A DNA stretch of 64,000 nt, from contig NZ_JAMDGY010000020.1 of NCBI RefSeq assembly GCF_028656955.1, forward strand, positions 1 through 64,000. Reading direction: 5' to 3'. Both the position numbers and the translations under genes were made by a program. This DNA comes from Pseudomonas fontis. GTDB lineage: Bacteria > Pseudomonadota > Gammaproteobacteria > Pseudomonadales > Pseudomonadaceae. The number at the start of each line of letters is the position of its first letter. Positions within the stretch are counted from its first letter, which is position 1. The notes below the pieces were generated by a model. That model was not told the DNA's origin. It did no database searches and saw only the letters and a program-made list of their open reading frames with translations. Below, piece by piece: positions 13,323 to 21,493 of this stretch.

Positions 13323-13868
13323 ATGGCGGAACAACTATCCACAAGTAAGTGCGATTCACCGTTACTCCAAGCGTTCGTCGACAACCGCAGCATCCTCGTC
13401 AAGATTGCCGCACGCATCACCGGCTGCCGCTCGCGGGCCGAAGATGTCGTGCAGGATGCGTTTTTTCGGCTCAATTCGGCACCGCAGATCACTTCATCGT
13501 TCAAGGCACAGTTGAGTTACCTGTTCCAGATCGTGCGCAACCTGGCCATCGACCACTACCGCAAGCAGGCGATGGAACTGAAGTACTCCGGTACTGAAGA
13601 AGAGGGCATGAATGTGGTCATTCACGGCGCTTCGCCCGAAAACACGCATATCAATTTCGCCACGCTGGAGCACATCGCTGACGCGTTGACCGAACTGCCG
13701 CAGCGCACCCGTTATGCCTTCGAGATGTACCGTTTGCACGGGGTACCGCAGAAGGACATCGCCAAGGAGCTCGGTGTGTCGCCGACCCTGGTGAACTTCA
13801 TGATCCGTGATGCCCTGGTGCACTGTCGCAAGGTGTCGAGCGCACGCGGTGAAACCCGCGCAGGCTGA
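13323..13868 (+). CDS. pvdS: ECF sigma factor PvdS (iron-starvation sigma factor)
   Basis: This 181-aa extracytoplasmic-function sigma factor directs RNA polymerase to pyoverdine promoters. Region 2 is visible around residues 15-85 (DNRSILVKIAARITG, then AEDVVQDAFFRL and YLFQIVRNLAIDHYRKQ). Region 4 with its helix-turn-helix is at about 120-170 (LPQRTRYAFEMYRLHGVPQ, then KELGVSPTLVNFMI). The sequence is very close to PvdS/PfrI/PbrA of other pseudomonads. The start at 13323 (MAEQLST) fits the family and has AAGGTGA upstream; an in-frame start 36 bases earlier is less likely. The gene is divergent from pvdL. A Fur box covers its promoter, and PvdS-type boxes precede pvdL and the acetyltransferase at 15020. 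In P. putida the same gene is called pfrI. Confidence 0.95.
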   Translation: MAEQLSTSKCDSPLLQAFVDNRSILVKIAARITGCRSRAEDVVQDAFFRLNSAPQITSSFKAQLSYLFQIVRNLAIDHYRKQAMELKYSGTEEEGMNVVIHGASPENTHINFATLEHIADALTELPQRTRYAFEMYRLHGVPQKDIAKELGVSPTLVNFMIRDALVHCRKVSSARGETRAG

Positions 13869-13885
13869 TCACCCGACCCAACATT

Positions 13886-13987
13886 TGCTGTAGCCGCTGC
13901 CGTCAGGCTGCGCTCGCCTGCACCGCAGGCGCCGCTTTCGGGAGCCCTTGCGGACTCCAGCGCAGCCTGACGGCAGCGGCTACAGCA
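13886..13987. repeat. Y-shaped ~100-bp palindrome, copy 1 (possible two-way terminator)
   Basis: The outer arms at 13886-13914 and 13959-13987 are perfect 29-base complements. Between them lie a short hairpin (CGCCTGC ACC GCAGGCG, 13915-13931) and a second, weaker one in the GGAGCCCTTGCGGACTCC stretch. The element fills the convergent junction between pvdS and the acetyltransferase gene. Two more copies occur at 16975-17070 and 33415-33508. Confidence 0.85.
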
Positions 13988-14006
13988 ATGTGTGCATACC
14001 GCGCAT

Positions 14007-15020
14007 CTAGACCAGCTTGCAGCGTTCGAAGAACTGCTCGCGCCCCAGCATCATCAAAGCCGCACGCTTGTGCGGGAAATCGAATTCCTTCTCACAGTAG
14101 AAGCACTGATCCTGCATGTAGCCGATCATCTTGGCGTTGTCGGCCCGAGGCTCGGCCACCACCCGCTGCGTGCGCGGGTCGTCGAGGAACAGGTAATGCA
14201 CCAGCGCCGATAACCAGCTGGCCACCTTGTGCGGCCCACGATGCGTCTCCTCCCCCACCAGCATGTGCACGCCTCGGTCGTAGTCGTCGACCGGGTAGAA
14301 CGGCGCAATGCGATCCTCTTTTGCCCAGTACGCCTCGAAATAGGCGAACGGCTCATCGTCGAAACAACCGATCAGGGTCAAGGCATGCGGGTCAACCTCC
14401 AGCTTGCTGAGGTAGTCGCGGTGCTGCTCCAGGCTGCCCCCTTCCTGCCAGAAATTCAGCACCCGTGGGTTGTTCTGCCAGCGGTTGAAACGCTCCAGGT
14501 CGTGATCGATCTCCAGCGTGCGCAAGGAGATCCACGCCCCCACCCGCGCATCGAAACGCCGATATACCTCACCACGAGCTTTCGGCGCGCGCAGCGGGTG
14601 GCGCTTGCCGGCGGTTATCTGCATCTGCTGCGGATACACCGCTGCAAGGGCGTCGCCCAGCCAAGGCTGCGGCAACTGCCAGAACAGGCTGCGCTCGCAG
14701 CGATAGCGGCCCACCTGCTCTGCCCTGACCAGCAACCCGCTGGCCAGCGCTGCCACAGGCTCTTCAACCAAATGCCAATGCAGGCGCTGACAGCCCGGAT
14801 CGCGGGCAAACAACCAGTAACAGGCGGCCCACAGCGCCTGCTCCGGGCGCTCGCTGCACAGGTATTCCAAGTGGATATTCAGGTCATCGCCGCGTTCCAG
14901 GCGCAGGCGAACCAGGGGCAGGTCCTCCAGCACCAGGCTCAGCCGGCAATCGGTTTCATCAGCGCTGAGGCTACGCCAGCGGGGCAAGGACAACGTGCGC
15001 GAAGCAGTATCGGACGACAT
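14007..15020 (-). CDS. Siderophore-type GNAT acetyltransferase (IucB/AlcB/PvdY-like)
   Basis: This 337-aa protein resembles the GNAT acyltransferases of hydroxamate siderophore pathways (IucB/RhbD/AlcB). The C-terminal half carries the recognisable core: ERFNRWQNNPRVLNFWQE, then FAYFEAYWAKEDRI, HMLVGEETHRGPHKVASW, RVVAEPRADNAKMIGYMQ, and the end FDFPHKRAALMMLGREQFFE. The likely reaction is acetylation (or other acylation) of an N-hydroxylated ornithine or lysine. In pyoverdine producers this would supply acetyl-hydroxyornithine to the NRPS. The exact acyl group cannot be read from sequence. A perfect PvdS-type box lies 42 bases upstream, tying the gene to the iron-starvation regulon. It converges on pvdS across the palindrome at 13886. 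The ribosome-binding site is weak. Confidence 0.85.
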   Translation of the reverse strand: MSSDTASRTLSLPRWRSLSADETDCRLSLVLEDLPLVRLRLERGDDLNIHLEYLCSERPEQALWAACYWLFARDPGCQRLHWHLVEEPVAALASGLLVRAEQVGRYRCERSLFWQLPQPWLGDALAAVYPQQMQITAGKRHPLRAPKARGEVYRRFDARVGAWISLRTLEIDHDLERFNRWQNNPRVLNFWQEGGSLEQHRDYLSKLEVDPHALTLIGCFDDEPFAYFEAYWAKEDRIAPFYPVDDYDRGVHMLVGEETHRGPHKVASWLSALVHYLFLDDPRTQRVVAEPRADNAKMIGYMQDQCFYCEKEFDFPHKRAALMMLGREQFFERCKLV

Positions 15021-15061
15021 GGTCTGGGGCTCACGAAAGTGAAAAAAGGCTCACCCAGAGA

Positions 15062-15085
15062 ACGTGATCCAGCGCGATAAATTTA
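15062..15085 (-). promoter_or_regulatory. PvdS-type iron-starvation box for the acetyltransferase gene
   Basis: On the minus strand this reads TAAAT, 16 bases, CGT, an exact match to the PvdS promoter consensus. It sits 42 bases upstream of the start at 15020. The first bases of the box are the stop codon of the upstream solute-binding-protein gene (15083-15085), so the promoter overlaps the end of that gene. Confidence 0.8.
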
Positions 15086-15886
15086 AGGCGCCTTCGGGGT
15101 ACTGATGCTGATGTTGTAGGGCTTGAAGATTTTCACCATCTCGCCACTGTCGCGCAGGTTTTGCAGCAACCGGGCAAAGGCTTCACCGCTGATGGGCGCC
15201 TTGGGGCTGAGCAGTGCGTAGTGATGGTAGATCTGGTCGACCCGCCGCGAGGCCAGCAACTCACCGGCACTCGCCGGGTTACGCACCAGGTAGTCACTGA
15301 GGTAGGAGCGGGTGACCAGGGCAACGTCGGCGCGGTCACGCTGCACCATCAGCAGGTTGCTGTCATGCGAATAGGTCAGCGTGGCATTGTATTTGTTGAT
15401 CAGGTACTGCGGGTCGGAATTGAAGTCGGCAAAGGCATAGTGATAGCCGCTGAACAACGCCAGGCGCTTGCCCTTGAGGTCGGCAAAGTAGTTTTCGTCA
15501 CGCTGGTTGACCCGGTGAGTGACGAAAATCTCCGCGTCCTCCAGGCCCATGTCGACGCTGACGTGGGGAATGGTCTGCCAACCCCAGTCGGGATTTTCGA
15601 AAATCGCCATGTCGACGCGCCCCTGCTCGAAATCGCGGAAACGTCGTGGAATCGAAGTGGGCACCAGGACGAAACGGTATTGGCTCTGGGACTGGTTGAG
15701 CGCCTCGACCAGTTGCGGCAGCAACCCGGTGTCGGCGCCCTGCTCCGGGCGTACGGTATAGGGCGGGAAATGCGCCGCACCCACCTTGACCTCGACGTCC
15801 TCAAGCGCCCACGCCGCTGGAGCCAGACACGTCAGGCTCAACAGCAACAACGAGGACAATACCGAGGGCATTGGCACTGGAATCAA
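15083..15886 (-). CDS. Periplasmic solute-binding protein, family 3 (amino-acid-type)
   Basis: The protein (up to 267 aa) has a secretory signal peptide (LSSLLLLSLTCLAPAAWA) followed by a family 3 extracellular solute-binding fold: VKVGAAHFPPYTV, GLLPQLVEALNQ, FEQGRVDMAIFENPDWGW, LKGKRLALFSGYHY, and DVALVTRSYLSDYLV. Such proteins bind small polar solutes in the periplasm, usually for an ABC importer. No permease or ATPase gene is adjacent, so it may be an orphan binding or sensing protein. The start is uncertain: a TTG at 15886 has GAGAG upstream, while an ATG at 15871 has no clear ribosome-binding site. The gene lies just upstream of the siderophore acetyltransferase in the same direction, but that gene has its own promoter at the end of this one. 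Confidence 0.8.
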   Translation of the reverse strand: MIPVPMPSVLSSLLLLSLTCLAPAAWALEDVEVKVGAAHFPPYTVRPEQGADTGLLPQLVEALNQSQSQYRFVLVPTSIPRRFRDFEQGRVDMAIFENPDWGWQTIPHVSVDMGLEDAEIFVTHRVNQRDENYFADLKGKRLALFSGYHYAFADFNSDPQYLINKYNATLTYSHDSNLLMVQRDRADVALVTRSYLSDYLVRNPASAGELLASRRVDQIYHHYALLSPKAPISGEAFARLLQNLRDSGEMVKIFKPYNISISTPKAP

Positions 15887-16057
15887 GGCGACACTCTCTC
15901 ACGGAGGCAGACGTGCATCCCGCCTAAGCTAGGCGTTTTCCAGTACTAGCACAACCGCTTGTTATGCCAATATCGAGCAGAAGGCAAATGGCCACGGGAT
16001 ACCGCGAAGCCGCGAGTTTGGCTACGCTCTAGCCAGCATCTTGCATGGGAGCCTGCT

Positions 16058-16609
16058 ATGGGCCATTGGCTGGTGATCGACCTGGAAGCCACTACAGACG
16101 ATGGTGGCTGGCCGATCACGGATATGGAAATCATCGAAATCGGCGCCAGCCTGGTCAACCGCGACGGCCGTGAAGTGGATCACTTCCAGCGTTTCGTGCG
16201 GCCACGGCGGCGCCCGCAACTTACACCGTTCTGCCGCGAGTTGACCCACATCAGCCAGGGCAACATCGACGCGGCGGCTTCCTTTACCGAGGTTTGGGCG
16301 CAGTTCGAGCGCTGGCTTGGCCATCATCAGGCACGGCTGGAGGGCTGGGTCAGTTGGGGTGACTACGACCGCAAGCAATTGTTGCAGGAGTGGCAGCAGC
16401 ATCAGGTCGACAGCCTGCTGGCGAACGTCGCCCACATCAACCTCAAGCAACGCTTTGCCAAGGCCCGCCAGTTGCAGCGCCCGCTCGGGCTGAACAGTGC
16501 GCTGCAACTGGCCGGCTTGCAGTTCAATGGCCAGCAGCACCGGGCACTGGAAGATGCGCGCAATACCGCGCGTTTGCTGCCCCTGACACTGCCGGTAAAC
16601 GGTGCCTGA
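16058..16609 (+). CDS. DEDDh 3'-5' exonuclease (ERI-1/KapD-like)
   Basis: This 183-aa cytoplasmic protein has the three exonuclease motifs of the DEDDh superfamily. Exo I is VIDLEATTDDGG at the N-terminus with EIIEIGASLV after it, Exo II is VSWGDYDRKQL in the middle, and Exo III is HRALEDARNTARLL near the C-terminus (His and Asp of the two-metal site). The family shortens RNA or DNA 3' ends; the ERI-1/KapD subgroup is mostly associated with RNA. The ATG at 16058 follows GGGAG and gives the family N-terminus; 33 extra upstream codons in frame look non-coding. It is a single gene. The 171-base gap upstream shows no clear site. Confidence 0.85.
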   Translation: MGHWLVIDLEATTDDGGWPITDMEIIEIGASLVNRDGREVDHFQRFVRPRRRPQLTPFCRELTHISQGNIDAAASFTEVWAQFERWLGHHQARLEGWVSWGDYDRKQLLQEWQQHQVDSLLANVAHINLKQRFAKARQLQRPLGLNSALQLAGLQFNGQQHRALEDARNTARLLPLTLPVNGA

Positions 16610-16679
16610 AAGCGGATGACGAGGCCTGGAGGCTTGGGCATACTGGCCAGCCTTTTTTGTCCTTTTTCAGGAGTCGCCC

Positions 16680-16964
16680 ATGTTTAAAGTCAACGAGTAC
16701 TTTGATGGCACGGTCAAGTCCATCGCCTTCGGCACCGCTGAAGGTCCGGCCACCATTGGGGTAATGGCTCCGGGCGAATACGAGTTCGGCACGGCCCAGC
16801 GTGAAATCATGCACGTGGTCTCGGGTGCACTGACGGTAAAACTGCCGGACAGCGACAACTGGGAAACCTTCTCGGCGGGTAGCCAGTTCAACGTGCCGGC
16901 CAACAGCAAGTTCCAGTTGAAGGTGGCGGTCGACACGGCTTACCTGTGCGAGTACCGCGGCTAA
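16680..16964 (+). CDS. ppnP: Pyrimidine/purine nucleoside phosphorylase PpnP
   Basis: This 94-aa cupin-type protein belongs to the PpnP (YaiE/DUF1255) family, which splits nucleosides with phosphate to give base and ribose-1-phosphate. The whole small beta-barrel is visible: [17 protein letters not shown], then [31 protein letters not shown] and [13 protein letters not shown]. Length and order match the family. AGGAG lies 6 bases before the ATG. It is probably monocistronic and converges on the alpha/beta hydrolase gene across a Y-shaped palindrome. Confidence 0.93.
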   Translation: MFKVNEYFDGTVKSIAFGTAEGPATIGVMAPGEYEFGTAQREIMHVVSGALTVKLPDSDNWETFSAGSQFNVPANSKFQLKVAVDTAYLCEYRG

Positions 16965-16974
16965 CACCGCTGTT

Positions 16975-17070
16975 GTAGCCGCTGCCGCCAGGCTGCGCTC
17001 GCCTGCAACGCAGGCGCCGCGCCTGGGGGAGCCCTTACGGGCTCCAGCGCAGCCTCACGGCAGCGGCTAC
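16975..17070. repeat. Y-shaped ~100-bp palindrome, copy 2
   Basis: The arms at 16975-16999 and 17046-17070 pair over 25 bases with two mismatches. Inside are two hairpins, around GCCTGCAACGCAGGC and GGAGCCC TTAC GGGCTCC. It occupies the convergent junction between ppnP and the hydrolase gene and overlaps the last bases of the latter. Confidence 0.85.
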
Positions 17071-17768
17071 GAAACACCCCGCACCACCGCTCCCACAATC
17101 GCACTGACCGCCGCATCCAGGTGCTGCGCCTGGGTAAAACCAGACGCTTTCAACGGCTTCAGGTCGTGATCCCCCGCCACCAGCCATAACACCTCGATGG
17201 CCGGCGACAACACATACCCCTCCACCGTCTGGCGATTGCCCAACGCATCCCGTTCGCCTTGAACGATCAGCGTCGGCGTCTGCAGTTCAGCCAGATGCGC
17301 CACCCGTGGCTTCTCGGGTTTACCCGCCGCATAAAACGGATACCCCAGGCACACCAGGCCATCGGCACCCAGCTCGTCCGCGAGCAAACTGGCCATGCGC
17401 CCGCCCATGGACTTGCCGCCCACCAGCAAAGGCCCAGCGACCAATGGTCGCACCTCGTTGTACACCTCGCGCCAGCACTCCAGCAGCTTGGCCTGCGGGT
17501 TTGGCGGCCGTTTGCCACCATCCAGCCGGCGTTGCGCCATGTAGGGGAACTCGAAGCGCAGCACCCCAAGCCCTTGCGCCGCCAGCCTTTGCGCCATGTC
17601 CTGCATGAATGCGCTGTCCATCGGTGCGCCTGCCCCATGGGCCAGGATCAAGGTGCCCAAAGCACCCCCATCCCCCTGATTTTGCGGGGCATTCCATAGC
17701 CAGCCATGTTCCTTTGCCCACTGCGCGCATTGATCCCCGTCAATACCCGCGTGCTGCCCATTACTCAT
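17067..17768 (-). CDS. Alpha/beta-hydrolase of the KANL3/Tex30 family
   Basis: This 233-aa predicted cytoplasmic hydrolase has the fold's landmarks: the oxyanion region [16 protein letters not shown], the nucleophile elbow GGKSMGGRM (Ser), the strand [13 protein letters not shown] with the likely acid residue, and a catalytic His in VAGDHDLKP. Family members are generally annotated as KANL3/Tex30 or dienelactone-hydrolase-like; the substrate is unknown. The start at 17768 (MSNGQ) has AGG upstream and is preferred to an in-frame codon 72 bases further out. The gene is divergent from ccoN-1 with only 49 bases between starts, and the ANR-type box for ccoN-1 lies inside its first codons. Confidence 0.8.
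   Translation of the reverse strand: MSNGQHAGIDGDQCAQWAKEHGWLWNAPQNQGDGGALGTLILAHGAGAPMDSAFMQDMAQRLAAQGLGVLRFEFPYMAQRRLDGGKRPPNPQAKLLECWREVYNEVRPLVAGPLLVGGKSMGGRMASLLADELGADGLVCLGYPFYAAGKPEKPRVAHLAELQTPTLIVQGERDALGNRQTVEGYVLSPAIEVLWLVAGDHDLKPLKASGFTQAQHLDAAVSAIVGAVVRGVS
17730..17743 (+). promoter_or_regulatory. ANR/FNR-type box upstream of ccoN-1
   Basis: TTGAT CCCC GTCAA matches the ANR consensus TTGAT-N4-ATCAA with one mismatch. It lies within the start of the hydrolase gene, about 75 bases before the ccoN-1 ATG. No strong -10 is seen at the ideal distance. Confidence 0.6.
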
Positions 17769-17817
17769 GCTTGCCTCGCTATTTAGCCTGCCTATAACCG
17801 TGGATGGGAACCCATAC

Positions 17818-19245
17818 ATGAACACAACCAGCAGTACCACCTACAACTACAAGGTGGTCCGCCAATTCGCCATTATGACGGTGGTGTGGGGAATCGTCGG
17901 GATGGGGCTCGGCGTTTTTCTCGCCGCGCAACTCGTCTGGCCTTCGCTCAACTTCGACCTCCCGTGGACCAGCTTCGGTCGCCTGCGACCCTTGCACACC
18001 AATGCGGTGATCTTCGCCTTCGGGGGCTGCGCACTGTTCGCCAGCTCCTACTACTCCGTGCAGCGAACCTGCCAGACCACGCTGTTCTCGCCGCGCCTGG
18101 CGGCGTTTACCTTCTGGGCCTGGCAACTGGTGATCGTGCTCGCCGCGATATCTCTGCCACTGGGTTACACCAGTTCCAAGGAGTATGCCGAACTGGAGTG
18201 GCCGATCGATATCCTGATCACCATTGTCTGGGTCGCCTACGCCGTGGTGTTCTTCGGCACCCTGATGAAGCGCACCACCAAGCACATCTATGTGGGCAAC
18301 TGGTTCTTCGGTGCGTTCATCATCACCGTGGCGATCCTGCACATCGTCAACAACCTGGAAATCCCGGTCAGCCTGACCAAGTCCTACTCGCTGTACAGCG
18401 GCGCCACCGACGCCATGGTCCAGTGGTGGTACGGCCACAACGCCGTGGGCTTCTTCCTGACCGCAGGCTTCCTCGGCATGATGTACTACTTCGTGCCCAA
18501 GCAAGCTGAACGGCCGGTGTATTCCTATCGCCTGTCGATCGTGCACTTCTGGGCGCTGATCACCCTGTACATCTGGGCCGGCCCGCACCACCTGCACTAC
18601 ACCGCCCTGCCAGACTGGGCACAGTCGCTGGGCATGGTCATGTCCCTGGTACTGCTCGCGCCAAGCTGGGGCGGCATGATCAACGGCATGATGACCCTCT
18701 CGGGCGCCTGGCATAAGCTGCGCAGCGACCCGATCCTGCGCTTCCTGGTGGTATCGCTGGCGTTCTACGGCATGTCGACCTTCGAAGGCCCGATGATGGC
18801 GATCAAGACCGTCAACGCCCTCTCCCACTACACCGACTGGACCATCGGCCACGTACACGCCGGCGCCCTCGGCTGGGTAGCGATGATCTCCATCGGCGCG
18901 CTGTACCACATGATCCCGAAAGTCTTCGGTCGCGAGCAGATGCACAGCATCGGCCTGATCAACGCGCACTTCTGGCTGGCCACCATCGGCACCGTGCTCT
19001 ACATCGCCTCGATGTGGGTCAACGGCATTGCCCAGGGCCTGATGTGGCGCGCAGTCAACGCCGACGGCACGCTGACCTACTCCTTCGTCGAAACCCTGGT
19101 GGCCAGCCACCCAGGCTTCATCGTGCGCTTTGTCGGCGGTGCGATCTTCCTCGCCGGCATGTTGCTGATGGCCTGGAACACCTGGCGCACCGTGCGTGCC
19201 CCGGCGCCGGCGATCGCCCCTGCACCTGCCGCGCAGCTGGTTTGA
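17818..19245 (+). CDS. ccoN: cbb3-type cytochrome c oxidase subunit I (CcoN-1)
   Basis: CcoN (475 aa) is the catalytic, multi-helix membrane subunit of cbb3 oxidase. It carries low-spin heme b and the heme b3-CuB centre where O2 is reduced. Visible landmarks include [17 protein letters not shown] (low-spin heme His), [19 protein letters not shown] (CuB His and Tyr region), [15 protein letters not shown] (CuB His pair), and [15 protein letters not shown] (heme ligands). The length matches the family. The ATG at 17818 is preceded by GGGAA and gives the family start [17 protein letters not shown]. It is the first gene of ccoNOQP-1, divergent from the hydrolase, with an ANR-type box upstream. Confidence 0.97.
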   Translation: MNTTSSTTYNYKVVRQFAIMTVVWGIVGMGLGVFLAAQLVWPSLNFDLPWTSFGRLRPLHTNAVIFAFGGCALFASSYYSVQRTCQTTLFSPRLAAFTFWAWQLVIVLAAISLPLGYTSSKEYAELEWPIDILITIVWVAYAVVFFGTLMKRTTKHIYVGNWFFGAFIITVAILHIVNNLEIPVSLTKSYSLYSGATDAMVQWWYGHNAVGFFLTAGFLGMMYYFVPKQAERPVYSYRLSIVHFWALITLYIWAGPHHLHYTALPDWAQSLGMVMSLVLLAPSWGGMINGMMTLSGAWHKLRSDPILRFLVVSLAFYGMSTFEGPMMAIKTVNALSHYTDWTIGHVHAGALGWVAMISIGALYHMIPKVFGREQMHSIGLINAHFWLATIGTVLYIASMWVNGIAQGLMWRAVNADGTLTYSFVETLVASHPGFIVRFVGGAIFLAGMLLMAWNTWRTVRAPAPAIAPAPAAQLV

Positions 19246-19255
19246 GGAGAACCTG

Positions 19256-19864
19256 ATGAAACACGAAGCTATCGAGAAGAACGTCTTCCTGCTGGTGCTG
19301 CTGATGGTGTTTGCCGTGAGCATCGGCGGCCTGACGCAGATCGTCCCGCTGTTCTTCCAGGACGTCACCAACAAGCCGGTCGAGGGCATGAAGCCCTACA
19401 CCGCGCTGCAACTGGAAGGTCGCGACATCTACATCCGTGAAGGCTGCGTCCAGTGCCACTCGCAGATGATCCGTCCGTTCCGTGCTGAAACTGAACGTTA
19501 CGGCCACTACTCGGTCGCCGGTGAAAGCGTCTGGGACCACCCGTTCCTGTGGGGCTCCAAGCGTACCGGTCCGGACCTGGCCCGGGTCGGCGCACGCTAC
19601 TCCGATGACTGGCACCGCGCGCACTTGTACAACCCGCGCAACGTGGTGCCCGAGTCGAAGATGCCGGCCTACCCGTGGCTGGTTGCCAACCCGGTCGACA
19701 GCAGCCACACCGAGACCAAGCTGCGCACCATGCGCACCCTGGGCGTGCCGTACACCGACGAGGACATCGCCGGTGCCGTGGCCTCGGTCAACGGCAAGAC
19801 CGAGATGGACGCGCTGGTCGCCTACCTGCAGGTGCTTGGCACCGCGATCAAGAACAAGAGGTAA
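19256..19864 (+). CDS. ccoO: cbb3 oxidase subunit II, monoheme cytochrome c (CcoO-1)
   Basis: CcoO (202 aa) is the membrane-anchored monoheme cytochrome c that passes electrons to CcoN. An N-terminal helix ([18 protein letters not shown]) anchors it in the inner membrane, and the heme site is CVQCHSQM. The conserved [17 protein letters not shown] and GPDLARVG regions are present. The start at 19256 follows GAGGAGA, 10 bases after ccoN-1; longer in-frame extensions are not coding. It is 83 percent or more alike by eye to the second copy at 22936. Confidence 0.97.
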   Translation: MKHEAIEKNVFLLVLLMVFAVSIGGLTQIVPLFFQDVTNKPVEGMKPYTALQLEGRDIYIREGCVQCHSQMIRPFRAETERYGHYSVAGESVWDHPFLWGSKRTGPDLARVGARYSDDWHRAHLYNPRNVVPESKMPAYPWLVANPVDSSHTETKLRTMRTLGVPYTDEDIAGAVASVNGKTEMDALVAYLQVLGTAIKNKR

Positions 19865-19869
19865 GCGCC

Positions 19870-20070
19870 ATGGACTTCACCGTGGATATTGGCCAGTTGC
19901 GCGGCCTGGGCACCCTGATCGTCGCCATCGCCTTCATCGGCCTGTCGCTCTGGGTGTTCAGCGGCCGGCGCAACCGAGAGTTTGCCGAGGCGAGCCTGCT
20001 GCCCTTTGCCGACGAGCACCTGCCTAACGCAGCCAAAGAAGAAACCGCCCTGAGGAGTACCCGGCAATGA
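19870..20070 (+). CDS. ccoQ: cbb3 oxidase small subunit CcoQ-1
   Basis: CcoQ (66 aa) is a one-helix membrane protein that stabilises the cbb3 complex. The helix is [20 protein letters not shown], followed by the conserved [13 protein letters not shown] tail. The gene starts 5 bases after ccoO-1 and overlaps ccoP-1 by four bases (ATGA), as expected for the operon. Confidence 0.93.
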   Translation: MDFTVDIGQLRGLGTLIVAIAFIGLSLWVFSGRRNREFAEASLLPFADEHLPNAAKEETALRSTRQ

Positions 20071-21002
20071 CCACCTTCTGGAGTACGTATATCAGCGTAC
20101 TGACCATTGGCAGCCTGATCGGCCTGACCTGGCTGTTGCTCGGCACGCGCAAGGGCGAAAAGCCGGGCACGACCGACCAGACCATGGGCCACAGCTTCGA
20201 TGGCATCGAGGAATATGACAACCCGCTGCCCAAGTGGTGGTTCTGGCTGTTCGTCGGCACCCTGGTGTTTTCGGTCGGCTACCTGATCCTCTACCCGGGC
20301 CTGGGCAACTGGAAAGGCATCCTGCCGGGCTATCAGGACGGCTGGACCGGCGTCAACGAATGGCAGAAAGAAATGGACAAGGCTGACGCCAAGTTCGGAC
20401 CGATCTTCGCCAAGTTCGCCGCCATGCCGGTCGAGGAAGTCGCCAAGGACCCACAAGCGCTGAAAATGGGCGGCCGCCTGTTCGCCTCCAACTGCGCCGT
20501 GTGCCACGGTTCCGACGCCAAGGGCGCCTACGGCTTCCCCAACCTGACCGACAGGGACTGGCGCTGGGGCGGTGACCCGCAAACCATCAAGGCGTCGATC
20601 ATGAACGGTCGTCACGGCGTGATGCCGGCCTGGGCCGAAGTGATTGGCGAGCAAGGCGTGGCCGATGTGGCCGCGTTCGTGCTGACCAACCTCGATGGCC
20701 GCAGCCTGCCGGAAGGCGCCAAGGCCGACCCGGTCAATGGCCAGAAGCTGTTTGCCAGCAGTTGCGTGGCTTGCCACGGCCCTGAAGGCAAAGGCACCCC
20801 GGCCATGGGCGCACCGGACCTGACTCACCCGCAAGCGTTCATCTACGGTTCGAGCTTCGCCCAGCTGCAACAGACCATCCGTTATGGCCGTCAGGGCCAG
20901 ATGCCGGCGCAGCAGGAAATCCAGGGCAACGACAAGGTCCACCTGCTGGCGGCCTACGTCTACAGCCTGTCCCAGGAAGGCGAGAAGGTTTCTGCCAAGT
21001 AA
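20067..21002 (+). CDS. ccoP: cbb3 oxidase subunit III, diheme cytochrome c (CcoP-1)
   Basis: CcoP (311 aa) is the diheme cytochrome c that receives electrons from soluble carriers. It has an N-terminal helix ([18 protein letters not shown]), the cbb3-specific [20 protein letters not shown] segment with a second helix, then two heme-binding sites, CAVCHG and CVACHG. It overlaps ccoQ-1 by four bases and ends the first operon. A GC-rich hairpin follows at 21034-21058, without a strong T-run. It is 15 residues shorter than CcoP-2 because it lacks a short loop around residue 90. Confidence 0.97.
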   Translation: MTTFWSTYISVLTIGSLIGLTWLLLGTRKGEKPGTTDQTMGHSFDGIEEYDNPLPKWWFWLFVGTLVFSVGYLILYPGLGNWKGILPGYQDGWTGVNEWQKEMDKADAKFGPIFAKFAAMPVEEVAKDPQALKMGGRLFASNCAVCHGSDAKGAYGFPNLTDRDWRWGGDPQTIKASIMNGRHGVMPAWAEVIGEQGVADVAAFVLTNLDGRSLPEGAKADPVNGQKLFASSCVACHGPEGKGTPAMGAPDLTHPQAFIYGSSFAQLQQTIRYGRQGQMPAQQEIQGNDKVHLLAAYVYSLSQEGEKVSAK

Positions 21003-21033
21003 AACAATGGCGTAACTGAGCCTTGACGCAATT

Positions 21034-21058
21034 CGCCGCACCTCATCGGGGTGCGGCG
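21034..21058 (+). terminator. Hairpin after ccoNOQP-1 (weak terminator candidate)
   Basis: CGCCGCACC and GGTGCGGCG form a perfect 9-base stem with a 7-base loop, 31 bases after the ccoP-1 stop. No T-run follows, so termination here is a guess. The remaining gap to ccoN-2 carries the promoter elements listed next and nothing else recognisable. Confidence 0.4.
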
Positions 21059-21309
21059 CTCCTCCCCGGCACTTGCGACAAAGTGTCGCACCCCACTGCA
21101 CCCCCCTCCTTGCACCCCCTCTGATCAAGACTAAGCTTGTTGCCACAGCGGCTTGAACTTGGCTCGCGTGCGCAGCGTCATGGCGCAGCGATGGCCATCG
21201 ACCCGCCGCAAAGGCTGACCGGGACCGGCCCATCTCGCCATCAGCGCCAATTCACCCACAAAAATGAAGACAAAAGGCAGCGTTTCCAGCCGGCTAAAGA
21301 AAGGCAATT

Positions 21310-21344
21310 TTGGTGTACATCAAGCACTTATGATTGTGTACAAT
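21310..21344 (+). promoter_or_regulatory. ANR-like half-matched box and -10 upstream of ccoN-2
   Basis: TTGGT GTAC ATCAA (21310-21323) is one base off the ANR consensus. TACAAT (21339-21344) is a good -10. The spacing between them is about seven bases shorter than the usual class II arrangement. The -10 is also the right half of ATTGTGTACAAT (21333-21344), a near-palindrome like GntR-family operators. The ccoN-2 start is 150 bases further on, leaving a long leader. Confidence 0.5.
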
Positions 21345-21493
21345 CTTTCCCGTCAATCGGCTGGAACCGCCGTAAAATCGGCTTTGGCAAGGGGTAGCGC
21401 GAGGTCCATCGCGTTGCAATACCCACACTATTTATAGATACTTGCGCCGATTTTTTAACCAACAAAAACACCCAAAAACCGTGGAACCTTAGA

